DNA of 64,000 nt from Planctomycetia bacterium. GTDB taxonomy: Bacteria; Planctomycetota; Planctomycetia; Pirellulales; Thermoguttaceae. The stretch is taken from positions 1 to 64,000 of the forward strand of contig JAUNBF010000009.1 in NCBI GenBank assembly GCA_030527185.1, given 5' to 3'. A program made the translations under genes and the position numbers. The notes below the pieces were generated by a model that worked only from the letters and a program-made list of their open reading frames with translations, searched no databases and was not told where the DNA came from. The stretch's first letter is position 1. The number at the start of each line of letters is the position of its first letter. Of the stretch, positions 42,529-51,603 are shown in pieces.

Positions 42529-42545
42529 TGGAGAAAATTGAAAAT

Positions 42546-42582
42546 CCTTTCCTCCGTGGTGAAAGGCGACACGGAGGAAAGG
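42546..42582. terminator. Terminator between hicB and the sialate esterase gene
   Basis: A 13-bp perfect stem (42546-42558 with 42570-42582), flanked by A-rich sequence, between convergent genes. Confidence 0.75.
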
Positions 42583-42594
42583 AAATGGGGAAAA

Positions 42595-44028
42595 TCATTC
42601 TGTCGTGAAAGGTGTGGCGGGGAAACCTTCCGCGTTGTAGAGGTTGCAGCCGGCAGGATTTTGCTGCCAGGCATAACGGACGAATTTCGGTTCCGGCACC
42701 GCTTCACACGTCAGCTCAACGGTATCTTTCCCGACAATTTTGGCCGTGGCACGGAAATATTTCTTGTCCGCGCCCGCGATGGCAAAACCGTAGAGCGGAG
42801 CGTCCGAAAGGGAGAATTTCCGAGGTTCCTGTTTTCCGACGACCAGACCATTTCCCGCATGGTTAAATGTCACGATCGCTTTTGCCCCGTCGCATTTCAC
42901 ACTCTGGAAAAGAGGCGACGCAAATGGTACATCGAAACCGTAGTCGTTCGCCAGTGCCCATGCCGCCAGCCGCCGTCCGACGTCGTATTTATTGCGGGGG
43001 TGAATATCCTTCTCTTCGCCGATGTCAATCGTGACAGCCTGTCCCGTTTTGGCAACTTCCAGGCATTTCGTCTGCGCATCCCGCAGTGGTCCCCAACCAA
43101 GGCGTTCATTCGGGTTTTCGCTGGGAGCCGTGTAATTTGCCAACTGTACCCAATAGAACGGAATATCGCCCCAGATTTTTCGCCAGGAGGCAATCATCGC
43201 CTTTTGTTTTTCGTAGTAGGTCAGACTTTCGCCGCCATTGGAGCAGCCCTGATACCAGATCGCTCCGCGCACGGCATAATTCCGCCACGGAGCCAGTTTG
43301 GCATTGTACATTCCTCCCACGACCGTGTGTCCCTCTTTACGGGTACTCATCGACTTGGCAACTTCGTCGCGGGAAATTCCCTTTTCCTTCAGCATTTCCC
43401 AACAATCCTCCGGCATCCACGATTCGATTCGGGAACCGCCCCAGTTACAGTGAATCAGCCCGATGGGAACGTTCAGTTTTTCGTAGAGTGCCAGGGCAAA
43501 GTGGAAACCGACCGCCGTACACTGCTTCTGATTCCCATTTTCACACGCCACCCAGCCATTGCCGGTCAATTCTTCCTGAGGCGTTTCGTTGACGACGTAG
43601 CCATCCCGATTGAAACGGATGAAGCGATAATTGCCGTTGCACTCCTCTTCCGTTCCCGACTGCGAGCCAAGTCTCCATTCCATGTTCGACTGTCCGGAAC
43701 AAATCCAGACTTCGCCCACCACCACGTCGGAAAGGGTGAGCTTGTTTTTGCCCGTGACAACCAGATCGGAACCTTCGCTTTTGGCCGCCATGGGTTGTAA
43801 CGTGACGCACCATTTGCCATCTTCGCCGGCAGTCGTTTCCACCGTCTGGCCGTTAAACGCCACGGTCACTTTTTCACCTGAATCCGCCCAGCCCCAGACT
43901 TTCACCGGGACATCCCGCTGCAAAACAGCATAACTCGTCAACGTTTTCGGCAGACGAACATCGGCCACAACGACCGAAACCATGACCATCCAAATCCAAA
44001 GGAAGGCCAAACTCTTCATTCTTCGCAT
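42595..44028 (-). CDS. Exported sialate O-acetylesterase
   Basis: 477 residues. A signal peptide ends at VVVA-DV, and AGGAG precedes the start. The SGNH-type catalytic Ser is S114 in GQSNM, and a conserved AVGFHFALAL and NWGGSRIESWMP region follows. The family removes acetyl groups from sialic acids, or from other acetylated sugars in plant-polymer degraders. With the nag genes and a sialidase-like protein in the same window, a host-glycan role is reasonable; xylan deacetylation is the alternative. Confidence 0.87.
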   Translation of the reverse strand: MRRMKSLAFLWIWMVMVSVVVADVRLPKTLTSYAVLQRDVPVKVWGWADSGEKVTVAFNGQTVETTAGEDGKWCVTLQPMAAKSEGSDLVVTGKNKLTLSDVVVGEVWICSGQSNMEWRLGSQSGTEEECNGNYRFIRFNRDGYVVNETPQEELTGNGWVACENGNQKQCTAVGFHFALALYEKLNVPIGLIHCNWGGSRIESWMPEDCWEMLKEKGISRDEVAKSMSTRKEGHTVVGGMYNAKLAPWRNYAVRGAIWYQGCSNGGESLTYYEKQKAMIASWRKIWGDIPFYWVQLANYTAPSENPNERLGWGPLRDAQTKCLEVAKTGQAVTIDIGEEKDIHPRNKYDVGRRLAAWALANDYGFDVPFASPLFQSVKCDGAKAIVTFNHAGNGLVVGKQEPRKFSLSDAPLYGFAIAGADKKYFRATAKIVGKDTVELTCEAVPEPKFVRYAWQQNPAGCNLYNAEGFPATPFTTE

Positions 44029-44135
44029 TTTTTACTCCTGTAGTAATCAACCTTTCCAATTTTTCGCAGGAAATTTCGTTTTCTCCCAAATTCCCAGGAG
44101 AAAACTTTCCCCCACGTTGGTGATCTATTCTAAGG

Positions 44136-46136
44136 CTACCGAACGCTCCCATCCACATGAATCTGCCCTCGAAGCAGTGCCTGGGAACCTTTCGTGCTGC
44201 GGGAAACATAACCGGGAACGGGGACGACGTTCACATAATTCGTATTGGGCTTGTTGACTTCCCGAAAAGTATCTTCGATCGTCTTTTCAGGATTGTATTT
44301 CACCTGGTTCGGTCCCGTGGTGTGGGTGAAATTTCTCCAGATCGTTTCGCCATTTTCCACAAATTCCAGACTCTGCTCAAAAACCTTGAGTTTCATCGTT
44401 CCCAACGGCTTATCACGCGAACGGGAGAGCGGGGAACGGGGCGGTCTCGGTACGGGAATACCGTGGATGGTACGGGCACGGTCGTAGGAGATTTCCTCCT
44501 CTTTGCCAGTATCGACGTAGCGAAGAATCACCTCCACCGACGCGTCGTCAGCCACCTGAATCTTCCGCTCCGCAAGTCGATCGGTCAGGATTTTACGAGC
44601 TTCCTCCTCGTCGGCAAAGTCATTTGTCTCGATTGTCAGCTTGACAGAAACACCAGGATACACGGCAAATTGCTGTATCACATCGATTTTCTCCAGCGCT
44701 TCCGCCGCTTCGGGATGAGGCAGTTCCATACCAAGCACCACATCCACCCGATTTTCCCGGAAACCGGTTTGCACCGGCAACCAGACACGCCCCCGGAACC
44801 AGGCCAGCGGAGCGCGGGGATGGATTCCGTAATCGCACAACGGAACGCCACTTTCCAAATCATACAGTACGGAACCGATTAACAACGTTTTCTCGCCTGT
44901 CCAGAGGATTCTGCTATTGTTTTGCGTCGCAATGAGCGGAATGTCGTAAAGTGTGTTTCCATCGGTCAAATCGTAAACCCACAGTGCCGTCGGACCGAGC
45001 ACCGCCAGTTTTCCACCTGTGGGGTCGAATGCGCAACGGAAGATTTTCTCATCGGGAAGACGGAGCGTTCCGCAGAGTTTGCCATCCTGCGTATTGCGAA
45101 ATTCCAAGTGTTTTTGCGTGACGACCACCATCAGTTTCCGATCCGGGGAGAGCGTCACCTGTTTGCTCGAAACGTTCATGGACCAGATCGAACGGCAAGT
45201 CTCCAGATTCCAGAGTGTCGTGGTATTTCCAGAACCGGTCATTGCCTGATTCTCCGTGATGAACCACGCGGTATCGATATCCGCTCGAATAAACACCGGG
45301 TTGGAAACAGGTTCGCTGGGATAATAGGGACGAAATTGTGCCGCTATCACCAATCGATTTCCCTGGAATTCCAGTTTGGCAAGCGTAAATTTGTTGTAAA
45401 AAGGTCCCTTGTTGTCTTTAGGTGTTTCGCAGATACACAACAGAGCTTTCCCGTCCAGCGACATATCCGTTACAATTCCACGCATTGGCAACGGAATCAA
45501 CTCCGCGTCCCCTTTCGCCAGACTGCACTTTTCCACAAACCCCTTTTCTCCCTCAAAATGGCCGGTTCGGAACGCGAAAACCATGGTATTGCACGCAGGT
45601 TCCCCAAAAAACAGGGCTTCTTCCCCAAACATGTTGACTCTTGTGAACTGAGAATCGCTGCGAACCGGAATCGGATGAATCGCTTTGGTTATTTTTCGGA
45701 TAGGCACCACTTCCGGTTGAACCGACCAGTCAACACCATCCCCACCGACGATGATTTTTTTCTCCCGCCGCGTATTTCCATTGGGAACAACATCCGTATT
45801 GGGGACATTCGACGATTTTTTTACAGAACTTTTCCGAGAAGGCTTTTCAGGACGCTCCGAAACCTCCTCTTCTTCCTCCATTCCAACCAGGAACGGGTTT
45901 TCTTCCAAACTCTTCAAATACTCGCGATCTTCCTCGCTCAGTTTCTGGATAGGAATTGAGGTTCTCTTCCCATTTGCCAGACGAAGCCGTACTTTGGAAT
46001 CGTCCTGGGAGAGGAATTTCGCCTCTACCTGGAACTTTCCCGACTTGTCCGTCCACGTCCGCATTTCTTCCGCCCGCAGGCTCAAAACGCAGGTACACCC
46101 CAAAAATACCGCTACCCAAATCCACCGGTGTTTCAT
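44136..46136 (-). CDS. Exported SHD1-domain beta-propeller protein
   Basis: 666 residues from ATG 46136 (AAAGGAG upstream); a longer frame is not supported. The signal peptide ends at SLRA-EE. Residues about 24-80 are an SHD1 (Sla1 homology) domain: RTWTDKSGKFQVEAKFL, then KVRLRLANGKRTSIPIQKLS. A basic, Ser-rich linker leads to a WD40-like propeller (about 140-480: RVNMFGEEALFFGEP, LWNLETCRSIWSMNV, KLAVLGPTALWVYDL). The last 180 residues are of unknown type. SHD1 proteins are typical of Planctomycetota; the role is unknown, possibly ligand binding at the cell envelope. Confidence 0.75.
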   Translation of the reverse strand: MKHRWIWVAVFLGCTCVLSLRAEEMRTWTDKSGKFQVEAKFLSQDDSKVRLRLANGKRTSIPIQKLSEEDREYLKSLEENPFLVGMEEEEEVSERPEKPSRKSSVKKSSNVPNTDVVPNGNTRREKKIIVGGDGVDWSVQPEVVPIRKITKAIHPIPVRSDSQFTRVNMFGEEALFFGEPACNTMVFAFRTGHFEGEKGFVEKCSLAKGDAELIPLPMRGIVTDMSLDGKALLCICETPKDNKGPFYNKFTLAKLEFQGNRLVIAAQFRPYYPSEPVSNPVFIRADIDTAWFITENQAMTGSGNTTTLWNLETCRSIWSMNVSSKQVTLSPDRKLMVVVTQKHLEFRNTQDGKLCGTLRLPDEKIFRCAFDPTGGKLAVLGPTALWVYDLTDGNTLYDIPLIATQNNSRILWTGEKTLLIGSVLYDLESGVPLCDYGIHPRAPLAWFRGRVWLPVQTGFRENRVDVVLGMELPHPEAAEALEKIDVIQQFAVYPGVSVKLTIETNDFADEEEARKILTDRLAERKIQVADDASVEVILRYVDTGKEEEISYDRARTIHGIPVPRPPRSPLSRSRDKPLGTMKLKVFEQSLEFVENGETIWRNFTHTTGPNQVKYNPEKTIEDTFREVNKPNTNYVNVVPVPGYVSRSTKGSQALLRGQIHVDGSVR

Positions 46137-46203
46137 AGAAAACTCCTTTCCGACAGGCAACTGTAAAAAAATTCCCCCCATGGGAACCTCTGTGTCCGAT
46201 TTC

Positions 46204-46232
46204 ATTGTAACATGGGGAAATATGGCTGTCAA
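46204..46232 (-). promoter_or_regulatory. Promoter of the SHD1 gene
   Basis: On the minus strand TTGACA (46232-46227), a 17-bp spacer and TACAAT (46209-46204). Confidence 0.8.
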
Positions 46233-46404
46233 GCGCAGGGAAAGATGGATTCCTTCAGGGTTAAATTGATGGACAATTTTGCGGGGGTTGGCGATACACA
46301 AATTTCTGGAGAGATTCATGGGGAAAACAACTTCCAGAAACACTCCAGAACTCTGGGAAACTTAAAACGGTCTGAAAATCCATAATTATCAATTTAACAA
46401 GGCT

Positions 46405-47238
46405 CTAGAATCCTAGAACTTTCATCCAGGCGTAAACGCTGGGGAGCCAATTTCCCACATGGTCACCAGTTGGATTGGCACCGAAGCCATGGCCGACTTT
46501 GGCGTAAATGTGGATTTCGGCAGGAATATTCATCCGTCGCAATTGGTGGTAGACCGCCACGGAACCCATCGGGGAATAGGGGTCGTTGTCGCCATGAATC
46601 AAGCACATCGGTGGTGTTTTGGCGTCCCATGCAAAGTCTTTCACCATGGGACTGTTATTTCCCTTCTCCTTGTTGCCGCCATCTTTTCCGTCCTCCAGTA
46701 CGTACGCGGGATAAACAGGAATCGCGAAATTGACGTGACAGGGGACTTTATCGAGTTCTTCTTTCCCCTCGTAGGCAGGAGTTTGGCTGGTTGTGGCGGT
46801 CATCAGAGTGAGGTGACCACCAGCGGAAAATCCCATGATTCCGATTTTTTCCGGGTGGAATCCCCATTCTTTCGCGTGGGAACGGACGAACTTCACACAT
46901 CGCTGCGCATCCTGCCAGGCAGCCATGTGTTTGGGTAATCCTTCCCGACGGGGAACGCGGTATTTCAAAACGACGACGGTGATTCCCTTGCTGTTGAAAA
47001 ATTCGGCAATTTTCTTTCCTTCATGGTCGTATGCCAGACCCATGTAGGCTCCACCGGGACAGACAATCAAACAGGTGTCCGATTTTTTCTCGGCGGGTTG
47101 CCAGAGTTCCAAAGTGGGAGGAGTGGTTCCCTCTTTTTCACCAGGAGCCGCACCTTCCCAGAGGGTAAATGTTTCTGCTCCCAGTGTCAACGAGGACGAT
47201 AAAATCAGTAATAGACCTGCCAACATGCTTTTTTTCAT
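46405..47238 (-). CDS. Exported alpha/beta hydrolase, carbohydrate-esterase-like
   Basis: 277 residues with a signal peptide ending at TLG-AE. The alpha/beta hydrolase core shows the oxyanion region PGGAY (61-65), the nucleophile elbow GFSAG with S138, an acid in HGDNDPYSP near 217, and the catalytic His in KVGHGFG near 252. It resembles the BD-FAE/Axe-type esterases that remove acetyl or feruloyl groups from polysaccharides. It has its own promoter and is monocistronic. Confidence 0.85.
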   Translation of the reverse strand: MKKSMLAGLLLILSSSLTLGAETFTLWEGAAPGEKEGTTPPTLELWQPAEKKSDTCLIVCPGGAYMGLAYDHEGKKIAEFFNSKGITVVVLKYRVPRREGLPKHMAAWQDAQRCVKFVRSHAKEWGFHPEKIGIMGFSAGGHLTLMTATTSQTPAYEGKEELDKVPCHVNFAIPVYPAYVLEDGKDGGNKEKGNNSPMVKDFAWDAKTPPMCLIHGDNDPYSPMGSVAVYHQLRRMNIPAEIHIYAKVGHGFGANPTGDHVGNWLPSVYAWMKVLGF

Positions 47239-47281
47239 GACATCTCCTTTTGGGTGGTGATAAAAACATCAAGATATGGAT

Positions 47282-47310
47282 ATTTTACAAAGTCCCGAGA
47301 GGACTGTCAA
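47282..47310 (-). promoter_or_regulatory. Promoter of the alpha/beta hydrolase gene
   Basis: On the minus strand TTGACA (47310-47305), a 17-bp spacer and TAAAAT (47287-47282). A GTCC/GGAC stem lies in the spacer. Confidence 0.8.
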
Positions 47311-47389
47311 GAAGTGACCACTGGATATTTTTATCTTTTACCGAAATTTCCCGCAAAACGAAGGGATAAGAACATGGGAAAGGGAGGCG

Positions 47390-48154
47390 TCAGACTGCCA
47401 TGTCGCGTCCGCCGTCAACGGGCCAGACCATCGCGTTGAGAAACGCAGCTTCCGGGGAAGTGAGAAAAAAAGCAAGCTCAGCCATATCTTGCGGCGTTCC
47501 CCACCGTTTCATCAGCGAAGACCCCATGGCAATTTTTTGCCATTTTTCAGGAGCCTGCGCAGCCCAATCGGTCTGAATCCAGCCGGGAGCCAGAACGTGT
47601 ACACGACAATCGGGTGATACTTTTTGCGCCAGGCAACGAGCAAACGCCGTGATGGCTCCTTTCGCCAGAGCAAACAATTCGGCACTGTCTCCTGCCATGC
47701 CCCATTCTATAGCGTCCCAACCCAGAAAGAGAACCGTGCCGGGAGACGTTTCCCCGCCAGCATCCCCTCGACGTCGAGTCAATTCTCTGGCAATTCGCAC
47801 TCCGGCAGCCACATCCACTTTCCAGAGAGCCTCCAACTTTTCCTCAAACGTCCGCGCTTTCATCGTTCCGGTAAGAATATCCACACCAGCACACAAAATC
47901 AGGACGTCCCATCCTTCCGACTCCCAATTCCATGCCGCGTCGAGCCATTTTTCCTGCTCCCGGGGAAGAGAAAGGTCACAGGAATGAAGGTGAATCGCGT
48001 TTTGAGGATACTTTTCCCGTAGCGTCTCCAGGCGGGAGGTTCGTGTAAACGCGTGCAGGAAAAGGGAATCACCATTTTGAGCAAACTTTTCCGCCATTGC
48101 CAGCCCAATTCCCCCGGAAGCGCCGGTAATCAACACTTTTCGCGGCATTGGCAT
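47390..48154 (-). CDS. SDR-family protein with altered active site
   Basis: 254 residues. The Rossmann motif TGASGGIG (10-17) and the C-terminal PGWIQTDWA, WGTPQDMAELAFFLTS and VDGGRDM are those of classical short-chain dehydrogenases. The catalytic YxxxK reads FALAK, so the Tyr is replaced by Phe, and the Ser of the preceding strand (LFLGWDAIEW) is absent. NAG reads CAG. The cofactor site is therefore intact, but ordinary dehydrogenase chemistry is unlikely. It starts next to the stop of the lipoprotein gene, implying one transcript. Confidence 0.8.
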   Translation of the reverse strand: MPMPRKVLITGASGGIGLAMAEKFAQNGDSLFLHAFTRTSRLETLREKYPQNAIHLHSCDLSLPREQEKWLDAAWNWESEGWDVLILCAGVDILTGTMKARTFEEKLEALWKVDVAAGVRIARELTRRRGDAGGETSPGTVLFLGWDAIEWGMAGDSAELFALAKGAITAFARCLAQKVSPDCRVHVLAPGWIQTDWAAQAPEKWQKIAMGSSLMKRWGTPQDMAELAFFLTSPEAAFLNAMVWPVDGGRDMAV

Positions 48155-48859
48155 TTAATAACCGCCTTCCTGACAACGCATACACCCATCCCCCACCCAA
48201 ATACTGTCGGAAATGAGGATGGGTTCCCCGATATAATAACAACCGTCGGAACACGCTCCGGGAGACGAACGGACTCGAACTTTTCCACTATTTCCCACAA
48301 CAGGCCGCGCGGTGGTACAGTTATCGCAATGTTCCAGAGGACGATTGTACGTATCGTTCGTCGGCGGAGCTTTGGCATATGTGCGGGTGGAAGAACGAAC
48401 GTTGGAAGGCGGTGGCGTCGGGGCAGAGACTTTGGCATAGGGATGTTCTTGCATGGAACGAATGATGTTATTGGAAATGCCACGTTGCTGCAACGTCAAA
48501 ACCTCCTGCGGCGTCAACGGTCGATACGCACCATGAGTCCGAATGTGCGTTATCACATAGATTTCTTCCACACCAGCCTGATGCCATCCGATCAAATCGT
48601 CGACGGAAACCGGCCGTGCCACCACCGGACGTCCGGTACGACGTTCCATGGCTGCCCGATTCCGCGCGTCCGCCTTCACTTCCGAAGAAGCAAAAAGTGG
48701 CACCGTCGTAGCTGCCTGCGGTGGAGGGGTATTCATCCCTGGCGAAGGGGCACAGGTATTTGAGCCAACATACGCTCCTTCCGTCAGGGGATTCGACGCA
48801 CATCCCGCCACACTGAAGCCCAACAGAGCCATGCCAAATAAAAAATATTTTTTCATCAT
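48155..48859 (-). CDS. Hypothetical lipoprotein
   Basis: 234 residues. The N-terminus MMKKYFLFGMALLGFSVAGC has a lipobox (VAGC), so Cys20 should be lipid-modified and the protein anchored. The middle has a segment (VSVDDLIGWHQAGVEEIYVI, LTPQEVLTLQQRGISNNII) like the short helical-hairpin repeats seen in other planctomycete lipoproteins. The C-terminus is Cys-rich (CDNC, CSDGC, CMRC) and may form disulfides or bind metal. A promoter lies upstream. Function unknown. Confidence 0.75.
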   Translation of the reverse strand: MMKKYFLFGMALLGFSVAGCASNPLTEGAYVGSNTCAPSPGMNTPPPQAATTVPLFASSEVKADARNRAAMERRTGRPVVARPVSVDDLIGWHQAGVEEIYVITHIRTHGAYRPLTPQEVLTLQQRGISNNIIRSMQEHPYAKVSAPTPPPSNVRSSTRTYAKAPPTNDTYNRPLEHCDNCTTARPVVGNSGKVRVRSSPGACSDGCYYIGEPILISDSIWVGDGCMRCQEGGY

Positions 48860-48931
48860 CCCTGAAAATCCAAACCCTATGGATCTATTTCTATCTCATT
48901 CTTCTCGACGAAAAGAGTCCTCCACCACTCT

Positions 48932-48960
48932 CTTTTAGGAAATATTGAGGCTCTTGTCAA
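48932..48960 (-). promoter_or_regulatory. Promoter of the lipoprotein/SDR operon
   Basis: On the minus strand TTGACA (48960-48955), a 17-bp spacer and TAAAAG (48937-48932). The -35 box lies in a GCTCTTG/CAAGAGC hairpin that may also terminate the upstream symporter transcript. Confidence 0.6.
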
Positions 48961-49020
48961 GAGCAAAAAACGTTCCTCTTCGCCCCCCCTTTCCCACGGT
49001 GGTTTTCACAGGGGCTTTTT

Positions 49021-50544
49021 TCATCCGTTTGTTTCCTCGGCAGATACTGTTGCAGGCGGCAGATTGTTCACTTCCCGGAGCAGATTCTCCACTCTTGGAT
49101 GGGGGACTTGAGGAAAAAGCATGCCGACGACAATGTAAACGACCATACTGCTGACGGCGGGATAGAAAAGCGCGTTACTCAATCCAACGCCTTTCCCCAC
49201 GGTCATCCAGCAGTAACCTTCCATGCCTAAAAACACGCCCACGCCAATCACCGTAGAGAGAATCGCGGCCGTGGCCCCACATCGGCGGAAGCGGTAAAAC
49301 AGGCCGAAAATAAGGGGTACGGAAATAGGGGCAATCAGGCCGGAAAACCATTTGACGACGAGTTGGACGACGCCGTTGTCGCCACTGAAAATCGCAATCA
49401 CCATCATCCCGGCAGCCATGAAAAAAGAGACCGTTCGGACAAACCAGAGGGGGGTCTGGCCATTTTCGTCGATCAGTTTTTTATGGAACTGCGGGGCAAT
49501 ATCCCGTGCAATGACGCCGGAAATGGCATTGCAATCGGCAGCAATCGTCGAAATGCTGGCCGCAAACATGGAAGCCAGGACGACTCCCACCAGACCCGCG
49601 GGGAGGAACTGTTTTGCCATGAGTGTATAAATAATGTCCGGTTTTGCCATGTCGGGGTAAAACAACGGCGAAGCCCACATCGGCGCGAACAGAATCAGCG
49701 GCCAGATCAGGTAAAGCCAGCCCGAAAGCGCTGCCGTTTTTCGTGCCATTTCCGGGCTGGGCGCGGCCATGAATCGCAAGCCAGCTCCCCAATTTCCACC
49801 GTTGGCCGCAAAAAAGAGTGCCAACCAGAATCCGATCGCAAAAAACAGATCGCATTCCTCGCTGAAAAGGGTGAAATGGCTGACGGGAAGTTTGTCCCAC
49901 ATCGTGAAATAGTTGCACCCAAACTCACCTTTCAAGTGAGCCAAAACAAAGAAAAACATCAGCAAGCCACCCGCCAATTGGACGAGAAACTGAAACACAT
50001 CGTTGCGTGTACTGGCCATGAAACCGCCCAGAACGGTGTAAGCCAGACTCACTCCGCCTGTGATCAGAATCCCCTGATAGACCGGAACGCCCGCAAATCC
50101 GTACAAAATGACCGCCATTGCCAGCGTTTTTCCCGCCAAATCGAGCATCTTCAAAACCGTCCCCATCCACACAATCACCTGCTGCGTCGGAACATTGTAA
50201 CGAACCGCGAGATATTCTGTGGGAGACTGGACTTCCAGTTCCTTCCGCAGTTTGCTCCACTTGGGGGCAACCAGCCACGCTCCCAGCAAACAGGCAACGC
50301 CGAAACCCAATGCCCACCAAATGTAGATGGAAAATCCATCCCGGTAGCAGAACATGGTGTATGCCGTAAACACCACGGCACTGTAACCACCGACGTGGTG
50401 CGAAATACCACCAATCTGCCACGGAAGTTTTCCTCCACCGACGAGAAAATCCTTGCTCTGTTTAATGGAAAGAACGCTGTATAGACCGATAATAATCAAT
50501 ACGGCAAAAAACAGTCCCAACGAAATCCAATCCAACGTTTGCAT
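49021..50544 (-). CDS. Sodium:solute symporter (SSS family)
   Basis: 507 residues from ATG 50544, with GGAG six bases upstream; an upstream in-frame GTG is less likely. About 13 to 14 hydrophobic segments are present. The first half has VGGGKLPWQIGGISHHVGGY and SPTEYLAVRY, characteristic of SSS sugar and sialic-acid transporters. It lies downstream of nagB and nagA in one transcript, so the likely cargo is an amino sugar or sialic acid co-transported with Na+. Confidence 0.88.
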   Translation of the reverse strand: MQTLDWISLGLFFAVLIIIGLYSVLSIKQSKDFLVGGGKLPWQIGGISHHVGGYSAVVFTAYTMFCYRDGFSIYIWWALGFGVACLLGAWLVAPKWSKLRKELEVQSPTEYLAVRYNVPTQQVIVWMGTVLKMLDLAGKTLAMAVILYGFAGVPVYQGILITGGVSLAYTVLGGFMASTRNDVFQFLVQLAGGLLMFFFVLAHLKGEFGCNYFTMWDKLPVSHFTLFSEECDLFFAIGFWLALFFAANGGNWGAGLRFMAAPSPEMARKTAALSGWLYLIWPLILFAPMWASPLFYPDMAKPDIIYTLMAKQFLPAGLVGVVLASMFAASISTIAADCNAISGVIARDIAPQFHKKLIDENGQTPLWFVRTVSFFMAAGMMVIAIFSGDNGVVQLVVKWFSGLIAPISVPLIFGLFYRFRRCGATAAILSTVIGVGVFLGMEGYCWMTVGKGVGLSNALFYPAVSSMVVYIVVGMLFPQVPHPRVENLLREVNNLPPATVSAEETNG

Positions 50545-50568
50545 AAACACTCCGATGATAGTTAATGA

Positions 50569-51564
50569 TTAATGATATAATGATGAATGACTTGAGGGTG
50601 ACGATAATCCTAAAAATTGGAGTGGGTTGTGGGAAACCAGACGAAGGCATTCCTCCGGGGTTCCCAAGGGGATACGAATGGCATTTTCCAGACCGGCATT
50701 CAATCCGCAAGCGGCTCCGGCAAGCACGTTGGGGTGTCCCATAACATGGAGTTTGCCCTGCTCTGTCAACACGACTTCGCCACCGATATGCGTCTGGTAA
50801 GTGCCAGGCCGCAATCCGGCAAATTGCGTCGCGTCGCTGACCAGAATGGTTTTCTCCGGTTTGACCGCGTGAAAAACCTGAAGCATCTCTTTCGGAAGAT
50901 GGAATCCGTCGGCAATGATGGAAATCCAGAGTCGTGGCTCTGCCAAAATCGGCCAGATCGGATTGTGGTGCCGTGGGAGGAGTTGCGCACACGCGTTTCC
51001 CAAGTGCGTCGCCAAGTCGGCTCCCGATTCTGCCGCAGCCGCAATATCTTCCGCGGTTCCGTCGGTATGCCCCAACGCCGGATGAATCCCATTTTGGGCA
51101 ATCACGCGAATCGCCGTCTTTTTATCCACAGAATCCGCACACCCCCGGCAACAAAGTGTGATGATTTTAATCCGACCTCCCGAAGCGGGAATCCATTCGT
51201 CCAGTGCTTCACGAACGGTATCGGCAGACAATTCTTTCACAAATTCCAACGGATGGGCACCGCGATACCCATCGTTGGGCGAGATGAACGGTCCTTCCAG
51301 ATGGTAATAATCGGCCTTACACACTTCGGAAAGATTCTCCTCCAGAGTACGGATTCGATACGATTCCAGAAGTGCCAGCCGCCGGGTCATAAAATCCACA
51401 CGATTCGTAATAAGTGTTGGCAATGCCACCGCAACACCGTCCCGATACAGTGCTTTCATGGCATGAACATACGACTCAAACGACAACTCTTCGCTGTTGA
51501 AATCGACCCCCGCATACCCATTCACCTGCATATCAACCATACAGGGAGAAAACGATCTATTCAT
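50569..51564 (-). CDS. nagA: N-acetylglucosamine-6-phosphate deacetylase
   Basis: 331 residues from ATG 51564. It removes the acetyl group from GlcNAc-6-phosphate in the cytoplasm. The metal and substrate motifs match the E. coli type: VDMQVNGYAGVDFN at the start (Gln/Asn in place of HxH), HLEGPFIS with the catalytic Glu, GHTDGTAEDI, THLGNACAQL, and VSDATQFAG with the catalytic Asp. It is slightly short at the N-terminus relative to full-length NagA. The C-terminal residues SLYH-stop are read from an AT-rich repeat. It lies between nagB and the symporter. Confidence 0.9.
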   Translation of the reverse strand: MNRSFSPCMVDMQVNGYAGVDFNSEELSFESYVHAMKALYRDGVAVALPTLITNRVDFMTRRLALLESYRIRTLEENLSEVCKADYYHLEGPFISPNDGYRGAHPLEFVKELSADTVREALDEWIPASGGRIKIITLCCRGCADSVDKKTAIRVIAQNGIHPALGHTDGTAEDIAAAAESGADLATHLGNACAQLLPRHHNPIWPILAEPRLWISIIADGFHLPKEMLQVFHAVKPEKTILVSDATQFAGLRPGTYQTHIGGEVVLTEQGKLHVMGHPNVLAGAACGLNAGLENAIRIPLGTPEECLRLVSHNPLQFLGLSSPSSHSSLYH

Positions 51565-51603
51565 AGCCAACCTAACTATCAACTGTCAATTATCAATTAT
51601 CAA

